Source: Sphingorhabdus_B arenilitoris
GTDB lineage: Bacteria > Pseudomonadota > Alphaproteobacteria > Sphingomonadales > Sphingomonadaceae
Assembly: GCF_042651485.1 (NCBI RefSeq)
Contig: NZ_JBHSDH010000013.1
Span: forward strand, 1,674,001 to 1,738,000
DNA length: 64,000 nt
Direction: 5' to 3'
In this document: positions 26,701 to 35,097 of the stretch, piece after piece
Layout: every line of letters begins with the position of its first letter
Numbering within the stretch: position 1 is the first letter of the stretch
The notes under the pieces: generated by a model
Told to the model about the DNA's origin: nothing
The model's input: the letters and a program-made list of their open reading frames with translations, nothing else
The model's database searches: none
Program-made: the position numbers and the translations under genes

Positions 26701-26846
26701 TTGGTCAACAAGGTGAAGCGCCAAATACCGTCTAGGTCCAAACAAAATTTACCGCCATCGGCACGCAGCGGCACACGGGAAGGCAACCGGTTTATCGCGG
26801 TCGTTTCTGGACGGGTCAGATATTCAATGGGCAAGGGTAACATCAT
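23736..26846 (-). CDS. lacZ: Beta-galactosidase, glycoside hydrolase family 2 (LacZ type)
   Basis: A 1036-residue retaining glycosidase. It has the five-domain LacZ layout: N-terminal sugar-binding domain ('DGIWRFTLL', 'VPGVWTRQG'), the TIM barrel with 'GVNRHDHHEVNG', the acid/base Glu in 'GWSLGNEAGHGPAH' and the nucleophile Glu in 'IMCEYSHAMGNSNG', then the C-terminal Bgal_small domain ('APTDNDG', 'GLGPDESYNDR'). There is no signal peptide, so it cleaves imported oligosaccharides in the cytosol. An operator-like TGACAAGGATGTCA lies 122 bp upstream, matching the half-sites of the LacI operators at 46-54 kb. This suggests it serves the same carbohydrate pathway although 13 kb away. The strand-opposite ligase overlaps its 3' end. 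Confidence 0.95.
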   Translation of the reverse strand: MMLPLPIEYLTRPETTAINRLPSRVPLRADGGKFCLDLDGIWRFTLLTNPDQAGDDWHNADGQSDGWRDITVPGVWTRQGTFDKPIYSNVRMPFADPHEPGGVPDHNPTGLYRRDFTWDTAWDGRDIILHIGGFESMALIWCNGSFIGMGKDSRLPSEFDLTPHMQAGINKLAIMVVKWSDATWIEDQDHWRHGGLHRSIHIEARAKTRIDDLTVIADYDPATGQGALSIRAKVTGAFEGYQVQARLYDAQGNLAATMAAVPPATFAHDGGLMEQLLTTYSYPGHEAQLNAVVDDAALWSAENPARYRLVTELVDTAGTVAESHESWTGFRRIEVKDRRLLINGRPVIIIGVNRHDHHEVNGKTCSIEDMRADLVMMKRHNINAVRTAHYPNDHRLLDLADELGLYVIGEANVECHARARAVANDPRYQWPIMERTQRMIMRDRNHPAIIGWSLGNEAGHGPAHDGAAALARRLDQSRFVQYEGAVMDRFISFWSDPGSLSRQAPDRSERNTTDIVCPMYPPIDLIVNWARWAEETKLDDRPLIMCEYSHAMGNSNGSITEYVDAFFAEPALGGGFIWEWRDHGLAETDSEGRFYWGYGGHFGEERHDGNFCCDGLVGPDLTPHPGLREYMWAARPVTAKWLGAGQVRLHNRQNFTSTAGMALTWSVQKDGETVERGEMDCDIAPGATADITVPMQTVPDQQNEYHLTVQWQLKQDNSWAEAGHMLAWEQMAISDFAFAPPPMPLPAISVSHDLAGKKITAGAITVTLDNRGMIGAVTLAGEPVIEGDVTACLYRAPTDNDGIQTLEEGVMPSRLTEWQQWGLDRLTMQDAWSQMAHTDGETQLLFERHWAHENGPKAIHRSRWILAGDSARVDEEIILPGEWKDNPRAGIRFTVPAGFEQLSWTGLGPDESYNDRHGAQLLGRWSSSIDAQYHPYCLPQEHGAHHATRAFTLRREDGMGLAIGLPRPLSFAARHHHDTDLACAMTLADLVRRDTVEVHIDAGLRGMGTGACGPDILPPYRVGPGSYRFSWSLSAA

Positions 26847-27162
26847 GCAATGGCTTTCAGTATATGCCGGTGGATGCTGCGATACGGCGTGTCTGCAAAG
26901 GCATCAAGCGCAGTTTTGCAAAGCCCAGTTTTGCAATGCCTGTCTGAAAAAAATTTTGACATTGTTATGACAAGGATGTCATTTTATTCATCCTATAGTC
27001 AGGCAAAAAAGACGATAGAGATAAATGGGACGAGGCAAGTGTAAATAGCGGCGGCACCGCTGTGCATTCATGCGCTACACAGACTTTAACCATAGCCGAC
27101 TGGGCCGAAAAAAGCCCAGCGCGTTGTTCAAAATTAAGAGTCGCAAATAACAGGGAAGAATC
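26847..27162. promoter_or_regulatory. Divergent control region of lacZ and the exported protein gene
   Basis: A 316-bp gap without a convincing gene. It is AT-rich from 26930 to 27045 and contains the operator-like element described separately, with a TTGACA hexamer at 26956-26961 just before it. Both flanking genes point away from it, so it probably carries both promoters. I see no hairpin or other structure. Confidence 0.5.
26968..26981. promoter_or_regulatory. Candidate LacI-family operator (TGACA-N4-TGTCA) upstream of lacZ
   Basis: TGACAAGGATGTCA keeps both TGACA/TGTCA half-sites of the operators near the receptor and GH5 genes; the central four bases differ and are not symmetric. It lies in the divergent region between lacZ and the exported-protein gene, immediately after a TTGACA hexamer. 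A repressor bound here would cover a rightward promoter and could affect leftward lacZ transcription. Confidence 0.6.
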
Positions 27163-27741
27163 ATGTTACATAAAACCAAATTATTGGGCTTGGGCGCATT
27201 GTTATTGGCATCCAGCCCGTTGATCGCCGCACAGCATAGCAATCCGGTATTGCAAGCCATTGACGATGCTTTGCCCGGTGATTTGATCAATGACCCGACC
27301 GTCATTGACTGGGTATTTTATGGCAATAGCAAAAAACCAAAACAGGTTGAGGCCCCCGAAACACCCGGGAAATTTGCCATGCAAATGCAGGTGACCAAAA
27401 AAGGTGCGAATAAATATGATATGGGCATCAATATCCCGTTGATGAGCGATATTAAAACCGGCCATGTCATTAATGTTGCCTTTTGGGCGCGGGTTACCAA
27501 AGCCGAAACCGAAGATGGCAAAGGTGATTTGCGGCTGCGGATTAACGAGAATAAAGAACCCTATCCCGGTTTTGGCGAGGCCGATGTGAAACTAGGCAAC
27601 GAATGGTATCTGCATGAAGTCCAGATGCGCGCCAATCGCGACATTGCCAAGAAAGACGCGGTGGTCGGTTTCCAACTGGCCGGCGCGAAACAGACTGTCG
27701 AAATCGGACAGGTTTATGTGCTGGATCTCGGCGCAAAATAA
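27163..27741 (+). CDS. Exported beta-sandwich-like protein, possible carbohydrate-binding module
   Basis: A 192-residue protein with a signal peptide of about 23 residues ('LGLGALLLASSPLIAAQ'). The mature part reads like a galactose-binding/CBM4-9-type jelly roll: 'KFAMQMQVTKKGANKYDMGINIPL', 'GHVINVAFWARVTKAE', 'WYLHEVQMRANRDI' and 'VGFQLAGAKQTVEIGQVYVLDL' are alternating-strand segments with the F-W-A-R-V pattern common in such modules that measure 'effects' of carbohydrate ligands. No enzymatic domain is attached. It is divergent from lacZ across the putative operator, so a periplasmic sugar-binding role in the same pathway is plausible, but this is inference. Confidence 0.65.
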   Translation: MLHKTKLLGLGALLLASSPLIAAQHSNPVLQAIDDALPGDLINDPTVIDWVFYGNSKKPKQVEAPETPGKFAMQMQVTKKGANKYDMGINIPLMSDIKTGHVINVAFWARVTKAETEDGKGDLRLRINENKEPYPGFGEADVKLGNEWYLHEVQMRANRDIAKKDAVVGFQLAGAKQTVEIGQVYVLDLGAK

Positions 27742-27769
27742 GATTCCGTAATAGGAAGCTAATCCCATT

Positions 27770-27806
27770 TTTGCGGGCCATGATGGCAAAGGTCATGGCC
27801 CGCAAA
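27770..27806 (+). terminator. Strong hairpin after the exported-protein gene
   Basis: A perfect 14-bp stem (TTTGCGGGCCATGA paired with TCATGGCCCGCAAA) around a 9-base loop, 29 bp after the stop codon. No T-run follows it on the plus strand (a TTTTT precedes it), so it may act as a terminator without a classical U-tract or protect the 3' end of the message. It also separates this unit from the imuA promoter just downstream. Confidence 0.55.
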
Positions 27807-27835
27807 GCTATCCGCTTGACCTGTTCTGAATATCC

Positions 27836-27859
27836 TATAATTTAGAACATAACATGAAC
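27836..27859 (+). promoter_or_regulatory. imuA promoter -10 and LexA SOS box
   Basis: A perfect TATAAT at 27836-27841 is followed by GAACATAACATGAAC at 27845-27859, exactly the alphaproteobacterial LexA box GAAC-N7-GAAC (the complement of GTTC-N7-GTTC). The box spans the expected transcription start and the imuA start codon (ATG 27854-27856), so LexA would block initiation directly. A poor -35 (TTGACC, 27816-27821) is only 14 bp from the -10. Confidence 0.88.
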
Positions 27860-28747
27860 ATTATCGATTCGTCCTTTCTTGCAAAAACGCCTCCGCCCGA
27901 ACGTATCGCGGCGCTCAGGACTATGGCGCGGGCAAAGGATATAGGGAATATAGCAGCAGATTCCGTGCCTGCGGATCAGCGCGATTGCGGCGAATATTTC
28001 ACTTTGGGTGCGGCGATATTTGACCGGGCTATGGCGGGCGGCGCGGGATATGCTGGCCTGCCGCTGGCCGCCCTGCACGAAATTTACAGCGCGGAGGCAG
28101 AGGATATGGGCGCGGCGTCGGCCTTTACCCTGCTCTGCGCCGAACGGGCCAGCGCCGCATTACAAGCCAAAGGCAGTAAGCGACAAAATGCTCCAGACCG
28201 GCCGATATTATGGGCGCGGGAAAGCCGCCATGCCCGGCAAAATGGTTATTTATATCCTCCCGGCCTGACCGAACTTGGTATTGACCCTGCGCGGATATTA
28301 TATGTCGATGCGCCCGATAGTATTGCATTGCTATGCGCCGCCGCCGATGCCCTGCGTAGCCATGTGCCCTGCGCGGTCATTGCCGAATTATCGGGGGCCA
28401 GGCCAAAGGGTTTGGACCTGACGGCGACGCGGCGGCTTTCGCTGTCAGCGCAAAAATCGGGCATTCCGGTTTTCTGCTTGCGCATCGATGCCGCACCGAT
28501 GGCCAGCGCCGCTTTTAGCCGCTGGCGCATTGCCTCTGCCCCTGCCCAGCCATTGGAGGCCAATGCCCCCGGCTATCCAGTTTTTGACGTCGACCTGCTG
28601 CGCCATCGCGGCGGGTTGGAGGGGCTGTCCGCCCGTTTGGAGTGGCATAGTGAACAAAAATCTTTTCGGGACGCGCCGGATATTGGCGCTGTTCCTGCCG
28701 TTTCTGGAAACGGAACGCATATCGAAAATATACGCAAACGCGCCTGA
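27854..28747 (+). CDS. imuA: ImuA, SOS mutasome accessory protein
   Basis: A 297-residue RecA/SulA-like protein of the ImuA family, required with ImuB and DnaE2 for damage-induced mutagenesis. Features: 'AAFDRAMAGGAGYAGLPLAALHEIYSAEAEDMGAAS' region (family: LPxGxLHEI), the degenerate Walker-like area 'FTLLCAERAS', 'PILWARESRHARQNGYLYPPGL' and 'ILYVDAPD'. The start codon lies inside the LexA box. Its 3' end overlaps imuB by 98 bp, which fixes tight coupling of the two proteins. The imuA-imuB-dnaE2 order is the standard alphaproteobacterial cassette. Confidence 0.93.
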   Translation: MNIIDSSFLAKTPPPERIAALRTMARAKDIGNIAADSVPADQRDCGEYFTLGAAIFDRAMAGGAGYAGLPLAALHEIYSAEAEDMGAASAFTLLCAERASAALQAKGSKRQNAPDRPILWARESRHARQNGYLYPPGLTELGIDPARILYVDAPDSIALLCAAADALRSHVPCAVIAELSGARPKGLDLTATRRLSLSAQKSGIPVFCLRIDAAPMASAAFSRWRIASAPAQPLEANAPGYPVFDVDLLRHRGGLEGLSARLEWHSEQKSFRDAPDIGAVPAVSGNGTHIENIRKRA

Positions 28748-30233
28748 CCTGCCGCCGGGTGAGCCTTTTGTCCTGACCGCCAAGATAAAGGGTGCGGTCA
28801 CGATCATGGCGGCTGACCGGAACGCGGCGCATATGGGTATAATGCGCGGGATGAAGCTGGCCGATGCGCGGGCGCAGATTCCCGAATTGCGCGCATTTGA
28901 CCATGACCCGCGCGAAGATGCGGTGCTGCTTGGCAATCTGGCCGAAGCCTGCTTGCGCTACACCCCCCTATCGGCCGCCATGCCGCCCGATGCATTGATA
29001 TTGGATATTAGCGGCTGCACCCATTTTTTTGGCAAAATAGATACAGCGGCGCAGCGGGCACAGGCCGAAAACCGCTTGGCCGAAGATGTAGAAGACAGGC
29101 TAGACCGCGCCGGTTTTGAGGCTTTATGGGCGATCGCGGGCACCGGTGATGCGGCGCTTGCACTTGCCCGCTATGGCCTTCGGGAAGGAGCCGAAGCGCA
29201 ATTGCCGGTGGCGGCGCTGGGCATGGATGACAAAACCCACCGCGCATTGGAACGCGCCGGCCTATATCATATCGGCGATCTAGCCGCGCGGCCCCGCGCC
29301 AATTTGGCCGCCCGTTTTGGCAGCGAGCTGGGGTTGAAACTGGACCGGATATTGGGCCGCGAAGATAGACCGGTAAATCCGCTGCGGCGATTGGGTAACG
29401 TGATGGCCGAGCGCCGCTTTGCCGAACCATCGACGCATGTGGATTTCGCGCTGTCCTGTTTGGCGGAATTATTTGCTGAGGCCGCTGGCGAAATGGAACG
29501 GCGCGGGCAAGGTGCGCGGATGATCCGGATGCTGTTATTCCGGTGTGACGGCGATGTCGCGCGGCTGACCATTGAAACCGGCGCAGCGACCCGCGATCAG
29601 GCCTTGTTCAAACGCTTATTGCGCGAACGGATCCATGCGCTTGATGATCCGCTCAATCCCGGTTTTGGTTATGACCTGATCCGGCTGACCATCACCGCTG
29701 CCGAAAATATGACGGTGCAGCAATATCAGCTGGAGGGCGGCGAAGACCAGAAAGGCGATGAAGCCGCGCTTATCGGACAGTTGAGCACCCGGCTGGGCCG
29801 CGGCCGGATTGTCCGCTTTGCTCCGGCAGACAGCCATATTCCCGAACAAGCCCTGCTCGCCCTGCCCGCGCTCGATAGCCCGCCGCCCTATAAATGGCCA
29901 CTCGCCACAGGGGAGCAACCTCCGCTGCGGCCCTTACATATGTTCGATCCGCCGCAGCGCATTGAGGTGATGGCCGAAGTGCCCGATGGCCCGCCGCGCC
30001 GTTTCAAATGGCGGCGGCGGCTGCATCATATTTCCCGTTATGAAGGCCCCGAACGTATTGCATCACAATGGTGGCAGCATAAGGACGGACAGAAGGCCGG
30101 AAAAGGCGGCCTGACCCGCGATTATTACCGGGTAGAGGATGTGCGCGGGCGGCGTTATTGGCTGTTCCGGCACGGTCTATATGACCGCGAACGACCCGAC
30201 CCCAATTGGTATATTCACGGGCTATTCGCATGA
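28650..30233 (+). CDS. imuB: ImuB, Y-family polymerase-like mutasome protein
   Basis: A 527-residue member of the DinB/UmuC-related ImuB family, thought to act as a non-catalytic hub that joins DnaE2 to the beta clamp. I place the start at GTG 28650 ('MNKNLFGTRRILALFLPFLE') with GGAG 7 bp upstream; longer in-frame starts run through imuA. It retains 'ALILDISGCTHFFG' and 'RAGLYHIGDLAARPRANLAARFG' (helix-hairpin-helix), but 'LFLPFLETERI' replaces the first catalytic acidic motif, as expected for the inactive polymerase. It overlaps imuA by 98 bp and dnaE2 by 4 bp (ATGA). Confidence 0.92.
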   Translation: MNKNLFGTRRILALFLPFLETERISKIYANAPDLPPGEPFVLTAKIKGAVTIMAADRNAAHMGIMRGMKLADARAQIPELRAFDHDPREDAVLLGNLAEACLRYTPLSAAMPPDALILDISGCTHFFGKIDTAAQRAQAENRLAEDVEDRLDRAGFEALWAIAGTGDAALALARYGLREGAEAQLPVAALGMDDKTHRALERAGLYHIGDLAARPRANLAARFGSELGLKLDRILGREDRPVNPLRRLGNVMAERRFAEPSTHVDFALSCLAELFAEAAGEMERRGQGARMIRMLLFRCDGDVARLTIETGAATRDQALFKRLLRERIHALDDPLNPGFGYDLIRLTITAAENMTVQQYQLEGGEDQKGDEAALIGQLSTRLGRGRIVRFAPADSHIPEQALLALPALDSPPPYKWPLATGEQPPLRPLHMFDPPQRIEVMAEVPDGPPRRFKWRRRLHHISRYEGPERIASQWWQHKDGQKAGKGGLTRDYYRVEDVRGRRYWLFRHGLYDRERPDPNWYIHGLFA

Positions 30234-33200
30234 CAGCGGATAGGAACCCGCCCGCCTATGCCGAATTATGCGCGGCCACCCATTATAGTTTCTTGCATGG
30301 CGCCTCTTCGCCTGCCGATATGGTGACGCAGGCCGCGGCATTGGGCATGACCGGCATTGGCATTGCCGACCGCAACAGCGTTGCAGGCGTAGTGCGCGCC
30401 CATGCCAGTCTGCGCAGCTTAAAGGAAGAAGCGGAGGCGCAAGGATTAACGCCCCCGCCATTGAAACTGATCGTCGGGGCGCGGTTATGTTTTGCCGACG
30501 CTACGCCCGACATTATCGCCTATCCTACGTGCCGCACCGCGTGGGGGCGGCTCACCCGGCTATTGTCCGCCGGCAATTTGCGCAGCAAAAAAGGAGCGTG
30601 CCATTTGCTTCTATCCGATTTGCTGGAATATCAGGATGGCCTGTTAATGATCGCGGCGGCCACGCCTGAACAATGCGGTTTGCTGACCCCGCTTTGCGCC
30701 GCTGCGCCAGGGCGGCTATGGATCGGGGCGGCGATGCACCGCAAGGGACAGGACGCACGGCATATCGCCCGGCTGGCGACAGCAGCTCGAGCATTGGGCC
30801 TGCCGCTATTGGCCAGCAATGATCCGCTTTACGCCGCCCCGGATCAACGCCCCTTGCATGATATATTGACCTGCATCGCCGAAAAAACCACCATCACCAG
30901 GGCAGGCAAATTGCTATCGGCCAATGCCGAACGTCATTTGAAACCGCCCGATGAAATGGCCCGCCTGTTCAGCGCCTATCCCGCCGCCATTGCCGAAACG
31001 CAAAATCTGCTTGCTCAGGTCCGCTTTAGCTTGGACGAGTTGCGCTATCATTATCCAGAAGAGCCGGTGCCAGAGGGATGGGATGCGCAAAGCTGGCTGG
31101 GTAAAATCGCCCATGACGCCGCCAATGCCCGCTATGGCGGCGCTGCTCCTGCTGCGTTAACGGCAAAGATAGACGAAGAGCTGACCCTGATCGGAAAGCT
31201 GGATTATGCGCCCTATTTTTTGACCGTATATGACATTGTCCAATATGCCCGCAGTCAGGGAATATTGTGCCAAGGCCGGGGGTCAGCGGCAAATAGCGCG
31301 GTTTGCTATGTGCTGGGCATTACCTCGGTTGATCCGATGCAGCATGACCTGCTTTTTTCCCGGTTTATATCGGAGGAGCGGCGCGAACCGCCCGATATTG
31401 ACGTCGATTTTGAACATGAACGGCGCGAAGAGGTGATCCAATATATTTATGCACGCTATGGCCGCCACCGCGCCGCCATCGCCGCAACCGTGGTCCATTA
31501 CCGGTCACGCAGCGCCATTCGGGAGGTCGGCAAGGCGCTGGGCCTGTCCGAAGATATCACCGCCCGCCTATCAAGCACCGTATGGGGCAGCTATTCAAGC
31601 AAAGCGCCCGATGCGCGTTATGGCGAAAGCGGGCTGGACCCGGACAATCCAGAAATAGCGCGGCTCGCCGATCTGGTCCGTGCCATATTGAAATTCCCGC
31701 GCCATTTGTCGCAGCATGTCGGCGGCTTTGTCCTGACACAGGACCGGCTGGACGAGACCGTGCCAGTGCATCATGCCGCGATGGACGGGCGCACTTTCAT
31801 CGAATGGGACAAGGATGATATTGATACGCTCGGCCTGATGAAGGTGGATATATTGGCTCTCGGAATGCTCAGCTGTATCCGCAAATCCTTTGACCTAATG
31901 CGCGCGCACCGGCTGGGCGATTATGATCTGGTCAGCATCCCGCGTGAAGATAGCGCAACCTATGATATGCTGTGCACGGGCGATAGTATCGGGGTATTTC
32001 AGGTCGAAAGCCGGGCGCAGATGAATATGCTGCCCCGCCTGCGTCCGCGTGAATTTTACGATCTGGTGATACAGGTGGCGATCGTGCGTCCCGGTCCCAT
32101 AGAAGGCGATATGGTGCATCCTTATTTGCGGCGCCGGTCGGGGGTGGAACCGGTTACGCTACCTTCACCTGCACCGCCGCATGATCCATATGAATTGCAA
32201 TCGGTATTGGGCAAGACATTTGGCGTTCCGCTGTTTCAGGAACAGGCGATGAAGCTTGCCATTGTTGCCGCCGATTTTTCCCCCGCCGATGCCAATAAAT
32301 TGCGCCGCGCCATGGCGACATTCCGCAATGTCGGCACCATCCACCATTTTCAGGAAAAAATGGTCGAAGGCATGATTGCACGGGGTTATGAACGTGACTT
32401 TGCCGAACGCTGCTATCAACAGATTCAGGGTTTTGGCAGCTATGGTTTCCCCGAAAGCCATGCGCTATCCTTTGCGATCCTTGTCTATATCAGCGCGTGG
32501 ATCAAATGCCATCATCCGCCGGTCTTTGCCGCTGCCTTGCTCAATTCTCAGCCCATGGGTTTTTATGCCCCAGCGCAAATTGTGCGCGATGCCCGCGACC
32601 ATGATGTTGAGATACGCGGGATAGACATCAACTATAGCGATTGGGACAATAGCCTGGAACCTGCCGAAACCGGCCCGCATCTCCACGCGCTGCGCATCGG
32701 GTTGCGGCAGATTGACGGTTTTCGCACCCTATGGGCGCAGCGCATTTTGGCAGCGCGGCCATTTGATAGCATGGAGCAGCTGGCGCATAAGGCGAAACTG
32801 CCGCAGCGCGCGCTCCGGCTGCTGGCCGATGCCGATGCCTGCCGCTCCATCGGATTGAACCGGCGGCAGGCATTGTGGGAGGCGCGGCGGGTACAAGCGG
32901 ATATATTGCCCTTATTCGAAGCGGCCAATGCCCGCGAATTGGCCGAAGAAGCCGACGCCCGGCTACCCATTATGACCAAAGCGGAAAATGTGGTCAGCGA
33001 TTATCAAAGCATCAAATTGTCGCTCACCGGCCACCCAATGGAATTTCTGCGGGATGATCTGCGGCGCCAAGGCATTTTAAGCTGCGCCGAACTTGCCAAA
33101 GCAAAAAATGGTAGCTTTGCCAAAGTTGCCGGCGTGGTCCTGATCCGGCAGCGGCCGGGAAAGGGCAATGCGATTTTCATCACATTGGAGGATGAAAGCG

Positions 33201-33556
33201 GGGTGGCCAATTTGCTGTTATGGGCGCGCCTGTTTGAACGGATGCGGCGCCCGGTTATGGCCGCGCGGTTGATGGTCGCATCGGGCGAGGTGCAGCATAG
33301 CCGCGAGGGCGTGACCCATTTGATGGTCAGCCGGGTCGAAGATTGCACCGCCATGCTTCACGGCGTTGCTGCGCAGGAAAATCTGCCGATGCCCATGGCC
33401 CATGCCGATGAAGTCAAACGCCCGGTTTACCGTCAGGAGGACCGGCAATCGGCCCGAACGCAAGGGGATAACCGCTCCCGAATCCAAACGGCATTTCCCC
33501 GCGCCGGTCATCCCCGAAATGTGCGCATATTACCAAAATCCCGGGATTTTCATTAG
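30230..33556 (+). CDS. dnaE2: DnaE2, error-prone DNA polymerase III alpha subunit
   Basis: A 1108-residue C-family polymerase for translesion synthesis. Domains: PHP ('YAELCAATHYSFLHGASSP', residues 8-300), palm/fingers with the catalytic acidic residues in 'PPDIDVDFEHERREEVIQYI', the 'QVAIVRPGPIEGDMVHPYLRRR' and 'FGVPLFQEQAMKLAIVAADFS' blocks, 'GFGSYGFPESHALSFAILVY', helix-hairpin-helix and a C-terminal OB fold ('KVAGVVLIRQRPGKGNAIFITLED' region). The length and 'YGFPESHA' distinguish it from replicative DnaE. The ATG at 30230 overlaps the imuB stop, so I prefer it to the TTG at 30206. Expected to be LexA-controlled through the imuA promoter. Confidence 0.95.
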   Translation: MTADRNPPAYAELCAATHYSFLHGASSPADMVTQAAALGMTGIGIADRNSVAGVVRAHASLRSLKEEAEAQGLTPPPLKLIVGARLCFADATPDIIAYPTCRTAWGRLTRLLSAGNLRSKKGACHLLLSDLLEYQDGLLMIAAATPEQCGLLTPLCAAAPGRLWIGAAMHRKGQDARHIARLATAARALGLPLLASNDPLYAAPDQRPLHDILTCIAEKTTITRAGKLLSANAERHLKPPDEMARLFSAYPAAIAETQNLLAQVRFSLDELRYHYPEEPVPEGWDAQSWLGKIAHDAANARYGGAAPAALTAKIDEELTLIGKLDYAPYFLTVYDIVQYARSQGILCQGRGSAANSAVCYVLGITSVDPMQHDLLFSRFISEERREPPDIDVDFEHERREEVIQYIYARYGRHRAAIAATVVHYRSRSAIREVGKALGLSEDITARLSSTVWGSYSSKAPDARYGESGLDPDNPEIARLADLVRAILKFPRHLSQHVGGFVLTQDRLDETVPVHHAAMDGRTFIEWDKDDIDTLGLMKVDILALGMLSCIRKSFDLMRAHRLGDYDLVSIPREDSATYDMLCTGDSIGVFQVESRAQMNMLPRLRPREFYDLVIQVAIVRPGPIEGDMVHPYLRRRSGVEPVTLPSPAPPHDPYELQSVLGKTFGVPLFQEQAMKLAIVAADFSPADANKLRRAMATFRNVGTIHHFQEKMVEGMIARGYERDFAERCYQQIQGFGSYGFPESHALSFAILVYISAWIKCHHPPVFAAALLNSQPMGFYAPAQIVRDARDHDVEIRGIDINYSDWDNSLEPAETGPHLHALRIGLRQIDGFRTLWAQRILAARPFDSMEQLAHKAKLPQRALRLLADADACRSIGLNRRQALWEARRVQADILPLFEAANARELAEEADARLPIMTKAENVVSDYQSIKLSLTGHPMEFLRDDLRRQGILSCAELAKAKNGSFAKVAGVVLIRQRPGKGNAIFITLEDESGVANLLLWARLFERMRRPVMAARLMVASGEVQHSREGVTHLMVSRVEDCTAMLHGVAAQENLPMPMAHADEVKRPVYRQEDRQSARTQGDNRSRIQTAFPRAGHPRNVRILPKSRDFH

Positions 33557-33618
33557 GGTCAGGCCATATGCCATGAACCCACTGGCCGCGACCTGTAAAG
33601 CTTGATAGGGTTTGGCGC

Positions 33619-34515
33619 ATGACCCAAATATCAAATCCGCCGCCGCATCGTCCGCGCCGTTCGTGCCTCTATATGCCCGCATCAAACGAACGCGCGATGG
33701 CCAAGGCGGCAAGCGTGGATGCGGATGTCATCATCCTCGATCTGGAGGATGCCGTCGCCCCCGATGCCAAGGATAGCGCACGTCAGGCCGCCTGCGACGC
33801 GATATCCGCTCGAAAATTTGGCGCGCGCGAAACCGTCATCCGCATCAACGCGCCCGATAGCATCTGGGGTCAGAATGATTTACGCGCCGCTGTTGCATCA
33901 GGCGTGGGCGCGGTGCTTGCCCCAAAAGTTACCAGCGCCGCTGATATTGCCGCCATTGACAGCGCCATGACTGCCGCTGGGGCAGCGTCCGATCTGCCGC
34001 TTTGGGTGATGATCGAAATGCCGGCCGCCATCTTAAACATTACCGAAATCGCCGCTGCATCGCGCAGCAGCCGCCTGTCCGCTTTTGTCGTTGGCACCAA
34101 TGACCTGGCCAAAGAAATGCGGGCAACATCGGTGCCCGGCCGCGCCCCCTTCCTCACCGCGCTGCACATGACCGTTATGGCGGCCCGCGCGTTTGGTTTA
34201 GCTGCGATTGACGGCGTGTTTAACGACATTGGCGATCTAGACGGGTTAGAAGCAGAATGCGCGCAGGGCCGAATGATGGGATATGATGGCAAAACCGCCA
34301 TCCACCCCGCGCAGCTGGCGCATTGCAACCGGATATTTTCGCCCGAGGCCGAAGAGGTGGCACAGGCCCGCGCCGTCATCGCCGCCTTTGCCGATCCGGC
34401 CAATGCAGGGCAAGCCGTCATCAAAGTGGATGGCCGCATGACCGAGCTACTGCATTTGGAAGAAGCCAAACGCACAGTTGCCATCGCCGATAGCATTGCA
34501 GCGGCAGCAAATTAG
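33619..34515 (+). CDS. HpcH/HpaI aldolase family protein, CitE/malyl-CoA lyase-like
   Basis: A 298-residue TIM-barrel lyase of the CitE-like group. Motifs: 'RSCLYMPASNERAMAKA', 'DVIILDLEDAVAPDAKDSAR' (metal-binding acidic residues), 'VRINAPDS', 'VGAVLAPKVTS', 'WVMIEMPAAILNITEIA', 'FVVGTNDLAKEMRA' and 'GYDGKTAIHPAQL'. Family members cleave or condense beta-hydroxyacyl-CoA or citramalyl/malyl-CoA; without citrate lyase partners this is a stand-alone CitE-like lyase. The exact substrate is not deducible. No operon partner; it follows dnaE2 by 62 bp and precedes the molybdenum hydroxylase genes by 96 bp. Confidence 0.87.
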   Translation: MTQISNPPPHRPRRSCLYMPASNERAMAKAASVDADVIILDLEDAVAPDAKDSARQAACDAISARKFGARETVIRINAPDSIWGQNDLRAAVASGVGAVLAPKVTSAADIAAIDSAMTAAGAASDLPLWVMIEMPAAILNITEIAAASRSSRLSAFVVGTNDLAKEMRATSVPGRAPFLTALHMTVMAARAFGLAAIDGVFNDIGDLDGLEAECAQGRMMGYDGKTAIHPAQLAHCNRIFSPEAEEVAQARAVIAAFADPANAGQAVIKVDGRMTELLHLEEAKRTVAIADSIAAAAN

Positions 34516-34611
34516 GGCATCAGGGCATTAAGGCTTTATATTAGGTTTGTTTTTGAAACTGGCTTTGCTAGCCTTCGCAAAATAAGTCGGCACCGCGCAT
34601 AGGAGAGCAAT

Positions 34612-35097
34612 ATGGTCACGCTGAACATCAATGGAAAGGCGCATGAAGTTGATGCCGATCCAGCGACACCTATTTTATGGGTGGTGCGCGAACATTTGGG
34701 GATGACGGGCACCAAATTCGGGTGCGGCATCGCGCAATGCGGCGCTTGCACCGTTCATCTGGACGGGCAGCCGGTCCGCTCCTGCTCCACGCCCCTATCG
34801 CAGGCCGATGGCCGGTCATTGACCACGGTGGAAGGCCTGGCCAGCGCAGATGGCAGCCTGAGTAAGCTGCAACAGGCATGGATAAGCGAACAAGTGCCGC
34901 AATGCGGATATTGCCAATCGGGGCAGCTGATGTCCGCCGCCGCATTATTATCCCGCAACCCGCAGCCGAGCGATGAACAAATCAACAGTGCGATGGCAGG
35001 CAATATATGCCGCTGCGGCATGTATGGCCGCATTCGCCGCGCCATAAAGGTCGCCGCTGGTATTGAATCGCCGACTCAGCCGGAGGAAACGGCATGA
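34612..35097 (+). CDS. 2Fe-2S subunit of a molybdenum hydroxylase (IorA-like)
   Basis: A 161-residue small subunit with two [2Fe-2S] clusters. The plant-ferredoxin-type cluster is at 'KFGCGIAQCGACTVHLDG...RSC' and the second at 'PQCGYCQSGQLM' plus 'GNICRCGMYGRI', the signature of the xanthine-oxidase family. An AGGAGAG ribosome site precedes the ATG. It passes electrons from the molybdenum subunit, whose gene overlaps its stop by 4 bp (ATGA). The two-subunit layout without an FAD subunit resembles isoquinoline 1-oxidoreductase and aldehyde dehydrogenases of the IorAB type that use a cytochrome instead of NAD. Confidence 0.93.
   Translation: MVTLNINGKAHEVDADPATPILWVVREHLGMTGTKFGCGIAQCGACTVHLDGQPVRSCSTPLSQADGRSLTTVEGLASADGSLSKLQQAWISEQVPQCGYCQSGQLMSAAALLSRNPQPSDEQINSAMAGNICRCGMYGRIRRAIKVAAGIESPTQPEETA

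Noticed and set aside
33619..34515. Linking the CitE-like lyase to the HMG-CoA reductase operon as an HMG-CoA or citramalyl-CoA enzyme.
   Set aside because: It is 10 kb away behind the mutasome genes, has no shared regulatory element, and its family is too broad to support the connection.
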